From NCBI GenBank assembly GCA_035079385.1, contig JAVHKY010000001.1:9448501-9512500 (forward strand): a DNA stretch of 64,000 bases. The letters run 5' to 3'. Position numbers and translations under genes: made by a program. The notes under the pieces are model-generated. The model saw only the letters and a list, made by a program, of their open reading frames with translations, had not been told where the DNA came from and ran no database searches. Below are positions 49,488-60,264 of the stretch, piece by piece (the first letter of the stretch is position 1; each line of letters starts with the position of its first letter). Source of the DNA: Aspidiotus rigidus (lineage: Eukaryota; Arthropoda; Insecta; Hemiptera; Diaspididae).

Positions 49488-52400
49488 GATGCTCTCTGTT
49501 ATGGGCGTAATTTACCGAATCTTGGTAATATTTTATGCTGGCCAATTATCACTTTATTAACATTATTTTCCACTTGGAATCAAAAAGTACAAATAATTTT
49601 GACGATAAGTTTACAAATACAAACAAGTAAATAAGAAAACTTATTAGCTGGTGACATGAACAATCTCCACCAGGAAAAGACATGGAGAACGATGGTTCCA
49701 ATGTGTGAGAAACGGTGGAGAAAAGATCTCAGCGTATGATCCGCAAAGATTTCAAAGCACAGAGGAAGAGGGAGAGAAATTGAAGTTGAGTGGTACGTAT
49801 TTTTGAGGTAATGACATATTATTCTCTATTTAGATGAGTGGGAGCCATATACGGGAGATTCTTTCCATATTTTGTTTGAAGAGTTTTGAGACTCTGTGCA
49901 AAGAACAATGAAGTACGTGAACCTGTTTTGGGGGAGGGCTTTTGAGCGTGTTGAATTATACTTCATGAAAGATATGGTTTGATAAGCTTCCTGTACATCA
50001 CTTAAAGAATGAAAGTTTCTGGACATGTTTTGTTGATACGAGAGTCCTCCTCCTATATAAAGAAAACTCAGAAGTCAAAAATTTCCCGAGTCCCCTTTCC
50101 CGTAGTGTAGCTTAGAAATGAAGAATTTTTCTAGTATCCTTTCCCATTATATGGTTCAACTCGAAAGTGAAGTCCACAACCTTCAGTATAGTAAAGCTAG
50201 TCCAAAATTTTCCGAGTCCTCAAATGCCATATCTATGGTGGAGCTACAGAAACCGGGCTAGAAATTTTTCCAGGTCTTCAAACTCTATACACTCGTATGT
50301 ACGGTGGAGCACAAAATTATTCAAGCCCCCTCCAGTCCCCGCTCCTAACGAGAACCACAAGTTGCCAGAAAGACAACGGCAACGGATGACGGACGTTGTT
50401 TCCGAGATCCCCCCCCCCCCTCCATAAAACAGTTCTCTGTTGATATAGTATAATTATGTTAGAAAAGGAATAATCAATGAATAGAGCACTTTTTTTTTAT
50501 TTTTATTTTTTTATTTTAACGAGCTTTAAAACAACTGGTTATTAGCTCGACGTATACAGTATGCTTATATAATATAGTTAGAATAATCATATAGTAAGTT
50601 AGGATAAAGGAGTTTTGGATACGAGTAAAGAAAAGTTTGTGTGTTTTAAAGTGTAGTAGTTACGTATTTGAGGATTGTAATTTAGTATAGTTATGGGTGT
50701 TATATGTGAGAATAAAAGTCAGTTAGTTTGAGGTATGGTAGAGTACAGGATATGGTGTCGGAGTTGTTTTTGAGTGCTTGAATGAAGGAGGAGGGTGTTT
50801 TGGTGGAATCGTGGAGAGCTAAAAGGTGGGGGCAAGTAAAAAAATGTTCGACTGTTAGATTGTCTTGGAGACAGTGAAGGCAAGAGGGAGGGGTTAGGAT
50901 GTTGCTGTTGATTAGGTGAGTGTGGGTAATTTTTGTATGACCAATTCTAAGACGTGTAAGAACGACTTCTTCTCGTCTTATGTTCCTGAAGGAGGATGAC
51001 CAGGGGCTAGGAATTTTTTTGATGGTGAGGAGTTTGTTGTTGGTTTGATTTTTCCAGAAGGTGTACCAGGATTGAGTTATGAGGGAACGGTAGTGGTTTT
51101 TATAATCACGGGCTGGTAGGAGGGAGTTGTCAGATATTTTATTGAGGGAGATGGCAGTTTTGGCGGCTTGGTCAACTATATCATGTTCTTGAAAATTAAT
51201 GTGACCCGGTATCCACATGAATATTATTTCGGAGTTACTTGTGTTAAGTGTGAGGAGTGTAAGGAGAATGCGTTGGGTGAGCGGGTTAGAAGTGTATGTA
51301 TCGGTAAGTGAGTGGAGTGAAGAGAGTGAGTCGGTGAGGAGAAGGAATTTTCCATAAGGGGGAAGTTGAGCGAGTTGGGAGAGGCAGGAATGAATGGCCA
51401 TGAGTTCATCTGTAAAAATGGAGGCGATGTTGCGGATTCGGTGAGAAGTGATTTTTCCATCGATGGAGTATGCGTATGCTGTTTTTTTGGTTGTTTTAGA
51501 TCCGTCACATAGGCAGAGAGTGTGGTGAGGGTAGTCCTGAAGTAGATTTTTGATCTGATGAATGTAAGTAGCTTTGTCGCTTTTGGGGATTTCTGTGAGG
51601 TCGAGACATATTTTAGGTTGAGGGAGAGTCCAAGGGGGAGGAAGAGTGAATGGGTTTGAGAGGGTTAGCCACGAATGATTTATGTATGAGGTGTTTGAAT
51701 TGGAGTCGGATATGTTTATTTGGGGGTTGATTATTATTTTGTTGAAATATGCGGTCGAAAATAGGGAAGTCCGGAAACTGTGAGACAGAAGCTAAAAAGT
51801 TAGCAGTTAGTGTGAGTCTGCGAAAGTGGAGGGGGCAACAGAGGCTTCTGCACATAAGCTGAGTTTAGGGCTGGTGCGAAAAGCTCCTAGGGCGATTCTT
51901 GAGAACGCTATTTTGGATGAATTAATGCTGGTATATCGTAAGAATTGGTTTTGTGATAGTTTGGAGAAGTGGTCTTTTGAGCGTATGTCGTATTGTGAGT
52001 TTCACAGAAAAAAATGAGTCGAAGAAGTAGTTGGGCTGGAGTTTTTTCAATATTACACGATCATGAAGGTTGTTTGAGCCTGGTACAGCGTTTTCAATAA
52101 TTTTTTGGTTGATTGAGTGAAATTGAATGAATCATATTGAAGGTTTTATGAAAGGAAGGTAACGTTAGTATATCAAAGGTAATGAGAATGATTTTGACTC
52201 AAGATTTGAAAGCGAGTGTAAGTGGTCGGCAGACCAAGACAAAGATTTTGATTTTGCATTGAATCGGTGGTGAAGAGGGTTATATTTTGACGAACGTATT
52301 CATCAAAAATTTTGTACTCCACCAACAGAAATCTAAAAAGTAAACAATCTAAACAGAAAATTGAATAGTTTTTCTCTTCTCATTCTGTCCCGTAGATCTA

Positions 52401-52722
52401 CAAATTACAGGAATGAAATTTTCATTTTTGTAAACCTCAAAACTTCGAAACACTCAAAAAAGGTACACGTCAAAACTTATATCTTGAACACTAGGATCAG
52501 ACAGGTCCCTTTTTTTCAACCACGTTTCACGCATGTTGTTTACAGGGGGGTTTTGTTACCGTCACCAGCTAAGAAATTCACTTATATGCATACTTGTATT
52601 CGTAAACTTCTTATCAAAACTACTAAAATAATGTTACTCAGTATTGGCTAGCATAACTATCATATTGAATTGAGAAAATATTACCAAGTTGTAAGTTACG
52701 CCCATAACAGAGCACCGTATTG
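49488..52722. mobile_element. 3.2-kb TIR element with about 165-bp arms, hosting a LINE
   Basis: The left arm (about 49488-49660) matches the reverse complement of 52555-52722. Shared blocks are GCTCTSTTATGGGCGTAA, CTTGGTAATATTTT, TAACATTATTTT, AAGTTTACRAATACAA and TTAGCTGGTGAC in the same order. The element contains the I-like LINE at 50490-51915. Without that LINE it would be roughly 1.8 kb. No transposase was recognised, so the superfamily is unknown. Confidence 0.7.
50490..51915 (-). pseudogene. I-like LINE 3' half (RNase H and zinc knuckle), frameshifted
   Basis: Reading from 51915 downward: A-L-G-A-F-R-T-S-P-K-L-S-L-C-A (51860-51910), then RNase H pieces D-G-S-K near 51510, the frame A-Y-A-Y-S-I-D-G, D-E-L-M-A-I-H, L-L-T-D-S-L-S-S-L-H-S, W-I-P-G-H, and a C-terminal C-L-H-C...H-F-F-T-C knuckle. 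The main remaining frame is 50700-51401. It is homologous throughout to the copy at 57333-59770. The 3' UTR is about 210 bp and ends in an A/T tail seen as T-rich 50490-50515. It is 5'-truncated after the RT, with at least two frameshifts. Confidence 0.8.
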
Positions 52723-53357
52723 CACCAACATGTATCCTTTAATAATGAGAGGAAAAATTTTCACAAAAAAGGAGTGAAAAGTAAAAAAAAGTGAAAATTT
52801 TCTTTATGTGATCGAATTTTATGAGGAGCTTTTGTTTCTAGAACATTTTTCACTAAAATTTATTCCTCATTTAAGACATTGGAGAAAAACTGATATTTAG
52901 GGGCTATTCACTCTTCTTAGAAAAGAAACAACGGATATGAGCGGGGGGAACATTGGAGTACGTATGGTTATCCCACAATTCCAAACTATGAAAAACGGTT
53001 TTTTCAGTTTGCTATCAAAAAAAAGGACCTCAGGAGCTGATTTGCCTAGAGGTCTGAACTAATGCATCAGGAACGTAGTATGAACGAGTTAGCGCATTCT
53101 GGGGGAATGTAGGTGGACATGGACCTGAATTCTAATTATCAAATGAGGGTTGTCAAGAAATGGGTTTTTTCGTAGTATGAAAGGCAATCTATGAATCTTC
53201 TTCATATTTTAAGATCGTAATTTTGCTAGAAGCTCATACCGTCGAGAGATCACTTTTCTTCGTTTAACTAAATATTATATTTTCTGAATTCGAAAAGAGA
53301 AAAAAAAATAGAATTTAATTTACGTATGGCTTATTTTTCCGGCACTGGCACGAACTG
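52723..53357. other. Upstream flank of the recombinase-like gene
   Basis: Non-coding. In-frame TAA at 53316-53318 lies 13 codons before the ATG at 53358, so the ORF start is well bounded. No obvious TATA box or terminal repeat was found. Confidence 0.5.
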
Positions 53358-55949
53358 ATGAACTATGAATTATTCAAATTTAAAAATCGTGACTGCAAGT
53401 CTGATGATCATCCCCTGACGTTTACAGAATTTAGTGATGACGATGATGATCTGGCGAAATCTTTACAAGATTTCTCTGCTTCAGAATCAGAATATAGTGT
53501 CGATCTTCAAGGTGATCAATCAGCATCGTTTTCAGAGGATGATGAGTTGGACTTTTTGTCGCCGCAAGTATCGCCACTAAATCCGGTTCCAGTAGAAAGC
53601 TGGGATCAGCCCAGTACATCTCAAAACTTCCACGGTTCTTTTACAACTCTGACGACCGTTCCACTTGCAGGCGAACCTTCCGGAAACAACGTCAGTCTCG
53701 CAGAAGAAAATGATTCTGAAGACGATTCGATTGAAAATTCAAATGAAGGCAAAAATTTTGAGCAAAACCCGAACATGATGGAAAAAGGTGGAAAGAACGT
53801 GCAAAAGAAGAAACAGTATGGTGGCTTTCGACGTAGACCCGCAAATAATTATAAGTACAAAACACCATGTCCTTACTGTTTCAACCTCGAAGTTAATAAT
53901 TTTGAACGGCACCTAGTTCGTCACCATAAAGATGTAAAAGAAGTGATCGAATTGATGACGTATCCCGTAAAGAGTCAGGCCAGAAAAAATATAATTTCTC
54001 TAATACGTTATGAAGGTAAATTCAATACGTTTCTGATAGATAGACAGAAAGAAGAAGAATGTCCACCTGAAAAGAATAAAGTTCCCTGTTCGGGATGCAA
54101 GAAGATGATCTCAAAACAATATCTGAGGCGACATCACAAAAAGTGTGTTGTGAAGGCAGTCGATACTTCTGGTGAAAAAATTAATCACCTGGGATTATCC
54201 CAAACTTTGATTGCGGCCTCGTTACAGAGTAATTCTATTCTGAAAAAAGTTGAAGTCAAAAATATCGTAAATCGTATGAGAGCGGACGATATCAGTCTAA
54301 TCGTCAAAACAGATCCTTTAATCTTATACTACGGAGAAGACCATATGAAGAAACAAAAAAGGCCCCAAGCACGTATTCCGTGCGCCAATAAGATGAGAGA
54401 AATTGGTCGCTTATTGAAGGAAATCCGTCGACGTTGTAATAATCCCAATTTAAGTTTATTTGACGCTATTAATCCTCAATACTTTGATTTGGTGGTTTCG
54501 AGTGCAAAAACTATTGCAGGCTACAACGAGGAAAAGAAAACGTACCGGGGTGCCTCAACTGCGGTACACATGGGTACAAGATTAACAGATTTGTGTGACT
54601 TGATTTATAAGTTGATTGTGAAAGAGGACCGCATTATTGGGCAGAAACTTTCATTGACGGATCGAGAAGAGAAATTAAAATGTATAAAAAGGTTCAAAAA
54701 TTTGGTCTCAAGTCAGTGGAATATTGAAATTTCCAGTATGGCAATGAAAGCGATGGCTGAAAATAGGTGGGAGAAACCTGCTCTGCTTCCTTTGTCGGAA
54801 TCTATTCTTGAATTTCGAAATTACGTCAAACAGTCAGCTGATACAAGTGCAGCTAAGTTGAGAGAAAATCCGGAAGATACAAAAGCATACAAAACTTTAG
54901 TTGACACCACGTTGACACTCACTATTCTCTATAATAGACGACGTATTGGGGACGTTCAATATATGGGAGTTGATTGTTACCTCAGATCGAAAGCGAATAC
55001 GTCGAATCAAAATGAAGCTTTGGAAGCTTTAACAACTCTGGAAAAAATGTTGGCAGAAAAATATAAGCGAGTTGTTACTGGTGGGAAGTTGACTCGCCCA
55101 GTTACAATTTTATTCCCAGAAGCAATCCAAAATTATGTAGCCATATTACTGGAAATTCGTCCAAAGCTCGTACCCGACTCGAATAAATATTTATTCGCGT
55201 ATCCAGGTACTGTTGACAAGTGGCTTAAAGCAGATGTGATTATGAAGAAATTAGCCAAACAGAGTAAAGTAAAAAACCCCGAATTGTTAACATCCAATAG
55301 ACTGAGGAAACAGATTGCGACGGTTATGCAACTGTTGAATTTAAGCCCTGAAGAAAATCGCAATCTGTGCACTTTTATGAATCACAAGCAAAAAACTCAC
55401 GACGAACATTATGTGTTACCGCTAGACATATATGAAACGGCAAAAATTTCTAAATTACTCATTTTAATGGACGAAGGCAAAGCTGCTCAGTATCAGGGGA
55501 AGAGCCTTAAAGAAATTGACATTGATCCGAATGTAGCTGAAGCTGTTGAAGATGCCGACGAACAAGGTAGCGATCTAATAAACAGAATTTCGGCCGTAAC
55601 ATCAGCAAACAAGATCGAAAAAGAAAATGAGGTGCGTGACGAGGTGCGTGGTCTTCATGAAGAAGAAGAAGAAGAAGAAGGGGAAGAAAGTGATGAGGAA
55701 TCTAGAACTACGAGTACTAGAAAGGAATCGGGAAACACAGGAAAACGTACAGCGAAGGGACGAGTTCGTTGGACTAAAGCTCAAAAAAACTTAGTAAGTC
55801 GTTGTTTTAAAAATCATATAAAAAATAATATACCTCCCAAGAAAGAGGAATGCGAACGGCTCATAGAGAAGAACTCCACACTGTTGCACAATCTGGACTG
55901 GGTGAAAATTAAAACTTTTGTTTATAATACCTACAAAAACTCTAAATAA
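53358..55949 (+). CDS. Zinc-finger/tyrosine-recombinase-like protein with C-terminal SANT-like domain
   Basis: Intact intronless ORF of 863 codons; an in-frame stop upstream fixes ATG 53358 as the first start. Residues 1-150 are acidic and disordered. C171-C174-H185-H189/190 and C244-C247-H259/260-C263 look like two zinc-binding motifs. The central region matches the tyrosine-recombinase fold by motif: box I R-R-I-G-D (R529), box II N-R-L-R-K-Q-I-A-T (R650, first His replaced by Asn647), and F-M-N-H...H-Y (H676, Y685; 9-residue spacing as in GH...Y). An acidic run (768-783) precedes a SANT/Myb-like R-W-T-K...W-V-K-I-K (801-863). Large families of animal proteins with this layout exist, resembling Crypton-type recombinases. 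The stop overlaps AATAAA (55945-55950). No stop or frameshift is present, so it may be active or domesticated. Function is inferred, not shown. Confidence 0.8.
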   Translation: MNYELFKFKNRDCKSDDHPLTFTEFSDDDDDLAKSLQDFSASESEYSVDLQGDQSASFSEDDELDFLSPQVSPLNPVPVESWDQPSTSQNFHGSFTTLTTVPLAGEPSGNNVSLAEENDSEDDSIENSNEGKNFEQNPNMMEKGGKNVQKKKQYGGFRRRPANNYKYKTPCPYCFNLEVNNFERHLVRHHKDVKEVIELMTYPVKSQARKNIISLIRYEGKFNTFLIDRQKEEECPPEKNKVPCSGCKKMISKQYLRRHHKKCVVKAVDTSGEKINHLGLSQTLIAASLQSNSILKKVEVKNIVNRMRADDISLIVKTDPLILYYGEDHMKKQKRPQARIPCANKMREIGRLLKEIRRRCNNPNLSLFDAINPQYFDLVVSSAKTIAGYNEEKKTYRGASTAVHMGTRLTDLCDLIYKLIVKEDRIIGQKLSLTDREEKLKCIKRFKNLVSSQWNIEISSMAMKAMAENRWEKPALLPLSESILEFRNYVKQSADTSAAKLRENPEDTKAYKTLVDTTLTLTILYNRRRIGDVQYMGVDCYLRSKANTSNQNEALEALTTLEKMLAEKYKRVVTGGKLTRPVTILFPEAIQNYVAILLEIRPKLVPDSNKYLFAYPGTVDKWLKADVIMKKLAKQSKVKNPELLTSNRLRKQIATVMQLLNLSPEENRNLCTFMNHKQKTHDEHYVLPLDIYETAKISKLLILMDEGKAAQYQGKSLKEIDIDPNVAEAVEDADEQGSDLINRISAVTSANKIEKENEVRDEVRGLHEEEEEEEGEESDEESRTTSTRKESGNTGKRTAKGRVRWTKAQKNLVSRCFKNHIKNNIPPKKEECERLIEKNSTLLHNLDWVKIKTFVYNTYKNSK

Positions 55950-55950
55950 A
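55945..55950 (+). terminator. AATAAA poly(A) signal overlapping the stop codon
   Basis: The hexamer spans the last sense codon (AAA 55944-55946), the TAA stop (55947-55949) and one further base. It is followed by a T-rich stretch. A very short 3' UTR is typical of compact transposon genes. Confidence 0.5.
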
Positions 55951-56286
55951 ATATGTATTTTTTTTTCTCTCAAAGCTCTTACTATTTTTTATCATTTTTT
56001 TATTTTTTCATTCATTTAACAAGCTAGATATACAACTATACGTATGGGCTCGAGTAAGTTACAGAAAGAAAACTTCTTAATAATTATTATAATGAAAAGT
56101 TATTGTAAGTTAAGTAAGATGTATATGTGTGTAGTTGTGGTTGTATGTGTTTGTAGAATTGGGTTGAGTCTAAGTATAAGAGATAATTTTAGTTATTCGT
56201 ATTTGCAGAAAGGGGGAGAAAGTTTTAGTAAAAGATAAGAAAGTGTAAGACGAATTTGTAAACGAGAGAGGATGACTTCTTATGAG
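55951..56286. other. Gap between the two convergent genes
   Basis: No coding sequence. A GT-rich run (tatgtgtgtagttgtggttg) lies near 56120-56155. I looked here on the minus strand for the missing C-terminal exon of the neighbouring gene and did not find it. Confidence 0.5.
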
Positions 56287-57332
56287 CTACATAAAAGTCT
56301 GTTCAATCGTCATATCGCTCCACGTTCCACTCCAGAATTTAGACGACCAACGAATTGTGAAATATCCGTTCAGCACAAATTCATTGAACTCTTTCTTGTT
56401 CATCTCTTCTTCAAAGTGTAACACACCTTGCAGATATAAGTGGGCGGCTTTTGCACAAGGAAAATGATCCGACGCCAAAAAAAAAGGGCAACATTTCTTG
56501 TATACACTCAATATGCTATTGCCAATTTCCTCACCTTTCTGCGGCAATAAATTTTTTCACAAGTGAGATCATTTCATGATACTGTACTATCAATTTTGCT
56601 GTAGGGCCACGATTTTCTAATCCACGTATGTATTTATCCAACTGATTCGCTAATTCATTCACCAATAATTGGTATTCAGTTCCCCAAAGTGATTCAATAT
56701 CATCGGTTAGAAGTTTTCCAATTTCTTCGCATCTTTCTTTCGAAAACCCAGCACCTCGCATCAAAATTAAGCCAAGAATTTCGTGTATTAAAAAATTACC
56801 ACAAATGCAACGAGAAAACGAATGACCAAATAGGATCTTATCAACCACGTTTGGCCCAAAAATTATGCCCAACAAATCTGCTATTCCGCTTCCAGCCATT
56901 ATGAAGCCTTTTGCCGCGAGAAAAGACTTTAACAAATGGAATTCTCCAAGTCGAAAAAACATACTGCTGGACATACGAGGCGATGTCTCAACAATTTCAC
57001 ACGCTTTTTTATGATCGAATGAGACAATGCGAAGTTCTCTTTTTGCAGCAGTCGTTTTTTGGAGTACACATTCTAAAGAAGAATATATTGTGTTGTAGTT
57101 GAAGGGAGGATCTCTATATAAGGGAGATAAATGATTTTTGATTTTTCAAATTCTTTATTTTTGGTTAGTTTTTCCATAAAACCATTCTACCTAGAGGTTT
57201 TATCAATCCTTAAATGTTTTGACATTAACCAGACGAAATCAGCAATATTTTTTCGTGGTATCGAATCTCCTAGCGGCTCTACAGTTATACTTCTCGAACC
57301 CTTCTTCCCTTGCTCTTGCCATTTCTTAAATG

Positions 57333-59775
57333 TTTTTTATTTTTATTTATTTTAACGAGCATTTCAGCTACCTATTGGGCTATTTACTCGACGGATTACA
57401 AGTTATTTTGTGTAATATGGCGGGAGTTATACATTTTATAAATAATTAAATGGATAATAGAATGATAAAATGAATATTTTTGACATAGAATGATAAAATG
57501 AATATTTTGACAGACTTATATATTATTAACGTATGTTGTGTTAAGTTAAGTAAGAATTTGTTGAGGTAGGACAGTTAGATGAGAGAGTAGAATTCAGTGA
57601 GACGTAAGTATTGTAGTGACAGTGTAACAGTATCGCAATCATTTTTGAGAGCTTGTAAGATGGAGGAAGAGACCTGTAGTGATGAGCGAAGTGACTGGAG
57701 ATGAGAGCATGAAAACATATGGTCAGTTGTGAGATATTCTTCTTTACAGTATGGGCAAGATGGAGGAGATAATATATAAGGATTGGTTAAGTGAGAGTGT
57801 GTTATGCGAGTGTGACCTATTCTTAATCTAGTGAGGATGACTTCTTCTCTTCGTGAATTTCTATTGGAGCTTGACCAAGGTATGGGGTCCTTTTTTATGC
57901 GGAGAAGTTTATTGAGAGGTTGAGTTTTCCAAGATGAATTCCATTGTTGGGTAATGAGAGAGCGGAAGTGATTTTTGAAATCTGAAGCTGGTAGGGGAGA
58001 TTTATCCGTGATTTTTCTGAGGGTGATGGCTTTTTTGGCGGCTTCATCGACGAGGTCATGTTGGTGAAAGTCAATGTGTCCCGGTATCCATATGAATGTA
58101 ATGTTGCAGTTAATTGTGTTAAGTGTAGTTTGTAGTAGATGGATTCTTTGAATGAGTGGATGTGAGTTGTCAGGGTCTAGTAGTGAATGAAGTGAGGACA
58201 GTGAGTCAGTGAGAAGTAAAAAGTTAGTATTCGGTGGAAATTGAGTGAGGTGAGAAAGACATGCGAGGATGGCCATGAGTTCAGTAGTATATACCGATGC
58301 TATGTTGTGTACTCGATGAGAGACAAGGAGACCATCCACAGAATAAGCGTACGCAGCTCTATTCCCAGATTTGGATCCGTCTGTGAAACAGATTGTATGG
58401 TCGGGGTATTCCTGAATCATATGGTTGATGTGGGTGACGTAGGTAGATTTGTTTTGACTAGGGATTTGTGTAATATCAAGTCGAATGGAAGGTTCGTTGT
58501 AGGTCCAAGGAGGGGGGAATGTAAATATAGGCTGCAAGGGGTGGACTAAAATAGATTTGCTGAGAGATTGTTCGAGACGGAAACGGATTTGTTTGGTGTT
58601 CGGCGATGAGTTAGTTTTTGAGGGGAAAATTGTGTTGTAGATTGGTAGGTGCGGGAATTGAGAAATTGAGATCAAGAGGTTAGAAGTCAGGATGAGTCTG
58701 CGATATGGAAGAGGTGGTTCGGCTGCGTCTGCGCATAGACTAAGTCTTGGGCTGGTACGGAAGGCACCCAGTGCCATTCTGAGAGAATGGGTTTGAATAG
58801 GATCTAAAATTTTGAGAATTGATTCGGAAGCTAGATTATAGACTGGTGCTCCGTAATCTAAACGAGATCGGATGAGGCTCTTGTAAAGTTGAATAAGGAG
58901 TTTCCTGTTACATCCTTTAGAAGGGTGGGAGAGGTATTTTATAATGTTTAAGGCGCGAATACACGAGGTTTTTAAAATTTTGATGTGTGAGGACCAGTTG
59001 AGTTTATAGTCGAAGTGTAGACCTAGTAATTTAGCGGACTGGCGTTCTGTGATTTCAAAGTTCTGTAAGAATAATGGTTGTAAAGAGGGTATGGGTTTTC
59101 GAGATTTGAATATGACTAAGTAAGTTTTAAAAGATGAAAATCGAAAGCCATTTAGGGAAGTCCAGGAAGTGATAGAGTTGAGTGTATCTTGTAGTAATCT
59201 GTGAGCTCTTATGGGATTGGAGGATTGGACAGAAATGTTGTAATCATCGGCGAACAGGCGTTGTGTTAGGGGAAATTTGACACATTTGGTGATATCGTTG
59301 ATCGCAACAAGGAAGAGGAGTACACTGAATACTTCTCCTTGCGGAACACCATTCTGGACCATGTGAGGGGTAGAGGTTAAATTTTGTATTCGGACTGTTA
59401 GTGTGCGGTTGTCGAGAAAACTTTGGAGAATATTTGGAAGGCTGCCGCGAAGTCCAATTTCGTGGAGTTTTTGTGAGATGTAGTGTCTCCAGACCCTTGG
59501 GAAGGCTTCCTGGAGGTCAAAAAATAGGGAATAAAGAGTTGATTTGTTCAGTGAAGCTTCGTTGATCTGAGTTTGGAGGTCAATTAGGGGTTGAACAGTG
59601 TTACGTCCTTTTCTAAAACCGTATTGGAATGGGGAAAGGAGATTGTTTGATTCTAAGTACCATGACAGTCGTTTGTTTAGTATTTTTTGGAAAAGTTTCC
59701 CGAGGACGCTGGATAGGGCTATAGGACGATAAGAGCCCGGTAAAAGTGGGTCGGATTTTGGTTTCAAGTAATTTG
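57333..59775 (-). mobile_element. I-like LINE, 5'-truncated, intact RT and RNase H ORF
   Basis: Part of a continuous 763-codon frame (57575-59866). RT motifs: S-Y-R-P-I-A-L, F-F-D-L-Q-E-A-F (Asp117), N-G-V-P-Q-G, F-A-D-D (205-208). RNase H: D496, E529, D554, D607 with W-I-P-G-H (593-597). C-terminal CCHC knuckle C704-C707-H716-C720. RT plus RNase H fits I-clade non-LTR elements. The endonuclease and ORF1 are absent: LINE homology begins about at L-K-P-K-S-D (near 59770). The first 30 or so codons belong to the disrupted neighbour gene. The roughly 240-bp 3' UTR ends in an A/T-rich tail (T-rich at 57333-57352). There are no internal stops, so this is the youngest of the three copies here. Confidence 0.85.
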
Positions 59776-59879
59776 AGGAAAAGAAAGCTATCAATGCATG
59801 AGCTATTGCCGTACTTTTTTTCTTTAGAGGAAGGATATTTGTGGTTCTCCTCTTGTTCACAATCAAGTCTTCCAGGAAT

Positions 59880-60179
59880 CAGGGTGTCTACAAGGTCAAC
59901 TAAAGCAATTAAAGTCAGCTTTTTTGGAATATGGCCAACTTAGTCAACTAAAGTCAACTTTCTTACCTATAGGTCAACTAAAAATCATAGAACTAAAAAT
60001 CATAAAGTGTAACTAAAAAAACAAATATTGGGAGTTAGAAAGCTTTTTCTTTTTTTCTTTTTTTTTTTCTTGTCAATTTTGGAGATTCTGGCAAAAGGTC
60101 CAATAATTCCGGGAAAAACGTCCAATAAAAGTCAACTAAAGTCAACTATTTTCATTTCTCAATTCTGGTAGACACCCTG
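59880..60179. mobile_element. 300-bp non-autonomous element with CAGGGTGTCTAC ends
   Basis: The perfect 12-bp inverted termini CAGGGTGTCTAC lie at 59880-59891 and 60168-60179. GTCAACTAAAG-type motifs are repeated near both ends (about 59900, 59945, 59970, 60130 and 60140). CAGGG-starting termini are common in hAT-superfamily elements. The flanking 8-mers (CCAGGAAT and GAAATATT) do not match, so a target duplication is not confirmed. It splits an exon of the minus-strand pseudogene between T-V-I-P-K-T-L and F-L-E-D-L-I. Confidence 0.75.
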
Positions 60180-60264
60180 GAAATATTCACAAAGTTTTGG
60201 GAATTACTGTTTCTGCCGAATCGAGGAAATCTTCTGGAGCTGGATACGTGGTTTGATCCAACAC

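Larger units (their letters stand above)
56287..60264 (-). pseudogene. Broken WSDMTIEQ-family gene, interrupted by two insertions
   Basis: Minus-strand pieces match, in order, an unnamed protein family common in arthropod and cnidarian genomes. Exon start at 60264 after a clean acceptor (T-run then CTGTAG): P-A-P-E-D-F-L-D-S. Insert of 300 bp. Then F-L-E-D-L-I-V-N-K and A-I-A-H-A-L (59879-about 59770). LINE insert. Then D-F-V-W-L-M-S (57333-57190), N-Y-N-T-I-Y, F-R-L-G-E-F-H, M-A-G-S-G-I, F-I-A-A-E-R, A-K-A-A-H-L-Y-L-Q, G-Y-F-T-I-R and W-S-D-M-T-I-E-Q. Breaks: TGA 60187-60189, TAG 57187-57189 (at a Trp position), frameshifts near 57115 and 56540, stop after T-F-M at 56287. Several hundred residues expected between A-I-A-H and the post-LINE part, and the C-terminus, are missing. 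The family function is unknown to me. Confidence 0.65.

Noticed and set aside
58241..58549. 102-codon plus-strand ORF
   Set aside because: Antisense shadow of the LINE RNase H frame.
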